Assembly: GCF_029227915.1 (NCBI RefSeq)
Contig: NC_079887.1
Location: 11,532,001 to 11,596,000 of the forward strand
Length of the DNA stretch: 64,000 nucleotides
Source of the DNA: Hydractinia symbiolongicarpus
Lineage: Eukaryota > Cnidaria > Hydrozoa > Anthoathecata > Hydractiniidae
Direction: 5' to 3'
Part shown: one piece after another, positions 59,987-64,000 of the stretch
Numbering within the stretch: the stretch's first letter is position 1
How the letters are laid out: every line of letters starts with the position of its first letter
The notes under the pieces: generated by a model
Database searches by the model: none
What the model was told of the DNA's origin: nothing
Seen by the model: only the letters and a program-made list of their open reading frames with translations
Position numbers and translations under genes: made by a program

Positions 59987-60567
59987 GCTTGGTGCGAGAA
60001 TATGCGAACTGGTTGTGTTGAATATATTGGCTAAATTATTTTTGCAACGCTGAGGCCAAAAAGAGAAACAGTACATATGACTCAGAATTTTGTTGGAATT
60101 AAATTTGTCGTCTAAGTTAAACCCTTTGATAGGTCGGGAAATTATACTTTCAAATAGACGAAAAACACTATATGTTTTTTTTAAGAATACGCAATCGGGC
60201 ACTGTACTGTATTGTCTGAACTCGTCTTTGTGTAATAACAACTTTATGTTTAGCGCTGTTCTACTAAAGCTAAAACTTTAAAGGCAACTTAAGTTTTTAA
60301 TTTATTTCTTCAATAAGCATAAGTTAAGCTTGCTTTGACCCTATTAGCACCCGGGGGCATAAGTGCCCGCGGCTTCTTCGACTTGCATAACTTTTATTGG
60401 CATGTAATTAAGTGCTAAAGTTTTTTACCTTTTCTTTAATATTTTGAGGAGCAGTAATGAAAAAAAAATATTGCATTTTTGGGACGTTGTTAATTTTTTG
60501 GTCAATTTTGAAATGTGCTGACATGCATGTGTGAGATGTTCTATTAGTTATATAATTATTTATTATA
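59987..60567. other. 3' flank of AKR7 copy B
   Basis: Presumed 3' UTR and spacer. No perfect AATAAA follows the stop closely; AATAAG near 60314 is a possible weak signal. No other gene was seen. Confidence 0.35.
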
Positions 60568-61061
60568 CCAGTCGGTAGCTCATGGAAAAATCCACGGGTC
60601 CTTTATATATTGCATTTCGTGTTTCGAAGGCTATTAGATGTATTAGTCCTTAGCCCGTGGACAAATCCACGGGTTCGCCCGTCCTGTTTAAACCGCATTG
60701 CGTGCGTTTCGCTACTTGCGCAGCTAAGCTACTATTTTGCGTGACAGACAGACAGACACGGGTATTATAATATAGACTAGTCGTTGCACGTGGAAAAATC
60801 CACGGGTTCGCCCGTCCTTTATATTTACCCGTCGCAACAAAGTGGATAAAAATATATCGCATTTGATATTCGTGTTTCCGTAACATCATTTTCTAACTCA
60901 GCGGGGGTCCGCGCAGAGACAGACAGACAGGATACGGCTATTATTATAGAGACTAATCGTTAACCCGTGGAAGAATCCACGCGGTCGCCCTACCTTTATA
61001 TATTGCATTTCGTGTTTGCGTACCAGGACGCGCCTTTCGGCTACGGCTATTATTAAAGAGA
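60568..61061 (-). mobile_element. Tandem array of four mini-Helitrons, minus strand
   Basis: Same family as at 5.4-8.6 kb. On minus the units are 61061-60953, 60952-60777, 60776-60643 and 60642-60568. Each begins TCTCT/TCTATA or a decayed form followed by ATAATAGCC, and ends with a CCGTGGA hairpin and CTAG, TTAG, CTAA or CTGG. The first three junctions are head to tail. The last unit is short and internally deleted. Confidence 0.6.
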
Positions 61062-61193
61062 TGTTCGTTCCCGGGTGGTTATTAACGGTGGTCTATGGGT
61101 TCTAGAGATGAAATACGGACCATATTTACATGGAATTTGTATATATTAAGAGTTTCTACAAGTAAGCAAAGTTTTAATAGCTAAGCATAAGTA

Positions 61194-61674
61194 CAGTACA
61201 CGTCCGTTAATTCGAAACAAGAATTTTAATAAACGTTTAAAGGTGTTATGCTAATATAACTTTATTACAACTCTACTACAAGTTTTTATAAAAATCTTTT
61301 AACGTTGTTTGCTTCGAGATGGGCAAGTCTCCAAATTCCTTGTAAACTTCATTTTATTGGAAATGTCAATTTTATCGATAATTGAAAGAAAGATGCCACC
61401 ATTGATGCAATAAAAATGGAAAAAAAGAAAACGTTTTTTTTTATTTCCCCATAAGATTTTATTTATCAATACACAAAAGGTCGAATTAACGAGCATAATG
61501 TAGCCTTGGGACTAAAAAATTGTTCGAATTATCGAAATGTTCGAATTATCGGAGTTCGAATTAAGCAGCTCAAAATATAAGATTTTATTAAACCAAACTC
61601 AAGGGACTTAGCAATTTGTTCGAAATAACGGAAAGTTCGAATTAAGCGGCATTCGAAATAACGGACGTCTACCG
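61194..61674. mobile_element. 481-bp TA-flanked MITE, pogo/Tigger-like
   Basis: Left CAGTACACGTCCGTTAATTC and inverted right CGGTAGACGTCCGTTATTTC match at 17 of 20 positions. Both are flanked by TA, the Tc1/mariner-superfamily target. CAGT at the terminus and repeated TTCGAATTA motifs are pogo-like. It encodes no transposase and is thus non-autonomous. Confidence 0.6.
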
Positions 61675-61829
61675 TAGTTCCGGATTTATAGCCCCGCGTA
61701 AATCCTCCAATAAATGCCCACCCTCTATTAAACACCCAATTTGGTTATAAAACATTCTCGGTGACGAAAATAAGCAAGTCTCGATTATTTTTTTTATTTT
61801 TTTTTTTCGACAACCCAGACTAGTTTTTA

Positions 61830-62165
61830 CTAAACGCACTACCGCTAGCACTATCTCCAGCACTACCTCAAGCCTTACTTCTAGCACCACCTTTAACACT
61901 ATATCCAGCAGTACCTCCAGCACTACCCCTAGTACTACCTCTAGCACTACCTTTAACACCACTTCTAGCACTACCTCAAGCCTTACTTCTAGCACCACCT
62001 TTAACACTATATCCAGCAGTGCCTCCAGCACTACCTCTAGTACTACCTCTAGCACTACCTTTAACACCACTTCTAGCACTACCTTTAACACCACTTCTAG
62101 CACTACCTTTAACACCACTTCTAGCATTACATGCAGTTACGTCCAGTACTACCTCTAGCACTAAC
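61830..62165. repeat. Minisatellite, ~15-bp unit (AGCACTACCTTTAAC type)
   Basis: A TACCTCTAGCACTACCTTTA pattern is repeated throughout, with a larger duplicated block (CAAGCCTTACTTCTAGCACC at about 61870 and 61977). It is open on minus as a Leu/Val/Glu run and on plus as a Leu/Pro run. Both are repeat artefacts. Confidence 0.8.
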
Positions 62166-62960
62166 TTAACACCACCTCCATCACTATCTTTAGAATTACC
62201 TCCACCACTACCGTCAGCACTGCATAAAAGTTTTTTCCGTGCCGTTTGTGTGTGAAGCAAAACACAAAAGAAACCTTTTTTAGTTGCATAATATTGTCTC
62301 GTAGAACTTAAAATCATGACAATATCTTGAGAAGACTTGAACTAGTATTTATTACCTTGTTGGAATCAATTTTTGCAAGAATTAAATTTCGTTATTTCGC
62401 GAATTTTTAATCTTCTCGCGAAATTCAAATCTTCAAACCTTGTTAAATTGGATTCTTGCAAAAATTTATTGCATTAGTATGAAAAGCGCGCAAATTTTAT
62501 TCTTTCGACGCACACCTCATGTTACGCACATTTGGAAACTAGCTCTAAAATGCAGAGGTTTTTACATGTTGGCTCATCTAATTCCCCGATTTTTTTTGAT
62601 AGGAGTACTGATTGACAGGAGATGATAGGAGTACTATTTGATAAGACACTGATTGATACGGGTATTGAATGACAGGGGTACTAAATGATAGGAGTACTTA
62701 ATGTTTTTTTTAATGCTGCCATTTTGATTCGCTACTTTTGTACACAAAATGTAGCATCGGAACCTTAGAGATTATTTTTGGAACCTTCTCTATCTGCGTT
62801 ATGTGGACATGGTCCTAACCTCTCTAGATGTAAATCTCAGTTGAGAAATAAATACCCGGAAAATGTGAAACGAAATTTTCTTCTTCCTTGAACAACATAT
62901 TTTACAACTATTAACTACCAACCTGCCAGCACTTCACAACTTTTCATCTATTTACCTGCC
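62166..62960. other. Region without a recognised gene
   Basis: AT-rich sequence with a short degenerate repeat at 62600-62700 (GATAGGAGTACT, TGATTGACAGG). No exon is supported. Confidence 0.4.
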
Positions 62961-62965
62961 ACCTT

Positions 62966-63229
62966 TTAAATATTAAGTTCTTGTGATTTCAGTTTATCTT
63001 TCTTCTTCAAATAGTTTTCAACCATTTTCGAGAGTTCTTCAATCCGTATGGAATTCCACGAACGACGTTTAACGTTCTCTATTGCAAGTCGATGTTGCAT
63101 GGCGTCCTTCAAAGTTTTCAGAAAGGACGTGACATAGAAACGATCCACTGTTTCTCGTTTACCAGGCTTTATCATAAACAAGAAACTTTGTCCAATCAAA
63201 TACATAAAAAGTAGTCCCTTTAAAATCAT
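62966..63229 (-). CDS. Hypothetical small protein or exon, 87 aa
   Basis: The minus-strand ATG at 63229 opens a frame with an N-terminal hydrophobic segment (MILKGLLFMYLIGQSFLFMI). A charged, helix-like region follows (RETVDRFYVTSFLKTLKDAM, RRSWNSIRIEELSKMVENYL) up to the TAA. A CAG directly before the ATG could be an intron acceptor, so it may be a last exon. The composition looks coded, resembling a small single-pass membrane protein. I recognise no family. Confidence 0.35.
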   Translation of the reverse strand: MILKGLLFMYLIGQSFLFMIKPGKRETVDRFYVTSFLKTLKDAMQHRLAIENVKRRSWNSIRIEELSKMVENYLKKKDKLKSQELNI

Positions 63230-63743
63230 CCTGAGTTTGGTTACTTTCTGATACTACATGAAACCTCTTCTCTCTAAGGACGTAATCTTAATACAATGTC
63301 TCTCAGGAAAGAGTATTTACAATTTTTGTTTTTGTTTTTTATGTACAACACAGTGAATGAGAGTTTCTTGTTTGACTTTTCCTTTTGGATACACAAAGAA
63401 TTTATAGCGCTGATAAATCGCGGATAACATAAAGGAGTTATATTTCGTCGGGCAAAGAGAAAAAGCGCTCTTGCTTTGCGGCTATTAAATAAAACAAACA
63501 TATATGAAAATATAAGTATGATAATTTTTGTGTTTTTCACACATTTAATTGATTATTTTTTTTATCTTTGGTTATTTTTAATTATTTAAAAATCTCTCTC
63601 AGCCGATGTAATATATATGTTAATTTTACCAACATTTATTAATTGCATTTTCATATTATCTTTTCTTCCTTTTCCTTTTGACATTATATTCTTAGACAAA
63701 AGATTCAAAACGAGCGATAAAAAGTTATCATTCCATGTCGGCC

Positions 63744-63971
63744 CTATTTATTCTTCAATAAATTAAACTTCAACGTATTATCGCTATATTGATACACAAT
63801 ATCATCCATATCCCTCATATATTCTTTAGCGCGAAAACAGCCTGAAAACGTATAATCTACCCTAACATCGAATTTTCTCACCTGTGACGGTGCATTGCGT
63901 TGTTTCTTTGAACGGATAAAGAAGTTCAGTTGATGCAATAAGAAATTAAAATTGTTAAATATCTTCAACAA
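63744..63971 (-). CDS. Hypothetical ORF, possibly a terminal exon
   Basis: Minus-strand open frame of 75 codons. The second half (KFDVRVDYTFSGCFRAKEYM, DMDDIVYQYSDNTLKF) looks protein-like, and internal CAG acceptor-like sites (GTCACAG, TTTTCAG) could start a shorter exon. There is no motif and no partner exon inside the window. Confidence 0.2.
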   Translation of the reverse strand: MLKIFNNFNFLLHQLNFFIRSKKQRNAPSQVRKFDVRVDYTFSGCFRAKEYMRDMDDIVYQYSDNTLKFNLLKNK

Positions 63972-64000
63972 ATAAACAAAACATGTTCATAGTATATTCT

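Noticed and set aside
59807-60241. 144-codon minus-strand frame
   Set aside because: It overlaps AKR7 exon 10 antisense and 3' flank; the antisense part mirrors the conserved coding sequence.
60650-60889. 79-codon minus frame similar to one at 5991-6179
   Set aside because: Both are frames through the mini-Helitron consensus, not a protein family.
61669-62127. 152-codon Leu/Val-rich frame
   Set aside because: Produced by the 15-bp minisatellite; both strands are open across it and the sequence is purely repetitive.

Overview
The window looks like AT-rich nuclear DNA of an invertebrate animal. Its genes have many short exons with GT..AG introns, poly(A) signals follow two genes, and about half the sequence is DNA transposons and tandem repeats. 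The mix (ISL2EU elements carrying SAP/SWIM/YqaJ nucleases, mini-Helitrons, a KDZ-type transposon, tandem AKR7 genes) fits a cnidarian, possibly a hydrozoan. That placement is an inference from gene content, not a measurement.

Layout. 1-2089: the end of a broken ISL2EU transposon (transposase and YqaJ remnants facing each other, with a tRNA-like insert between). 2090-5445: sparse sequence with a tandem repeat near 4.0-4.6 kb. 5446-8613: head-to-tail mini-Helitrons surrounding one longer Helitron candidate. 10100-21577: an apparently complete 11.5 kb transposon with 8-bp target duplications. Its giant inverted repeats are built of ~90-bp tandem units, and inside is a broken Kyakuja/Dileera/Zisupton (KDZ)-like transposase. 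22.3-23.1 kb: an unidentified decayed reading frame. 23286-34604: three plus-strand host genes, namely intronless deoxyhypusine synthase, a PAGR1-like gene (3 exons) and a MYND zinc-finger gene (5 exons, 799 aa). 36746-40334: a second, fuller ISL2EU copy with both genes broken. 42166-59986: two tandem AKR7 (aflatoxin-aldehyde-reductase type) genes of 10 exons each with identical exon lengths. Intron 8 of the first is almost entirely a 3.1 kb, 37-bp minisatellite. 60.6-62.2 kb: another mini-Helitron array on the minus strand, a TA-flanked MITE and a 15-bp-period minisatellite. 62.2-64.0 kb: only weak small ORFs.

How it fits together. The host genes are separate housekeeping or stress functions: translation-factor hypusination, a chromatin-complex subunit, a putative MYND adaptor and aldehyde detoxification. 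They do not form a pathway. The most unusual item is the 10.1-21.6 kb transposon. The AKR7 pair shows local sequence homogenisation (likely gene conversion), and a 39-bp repeat array with E-box-like cores lies between its members. All identifications come from reading the sequence by eye. No database search was possible.
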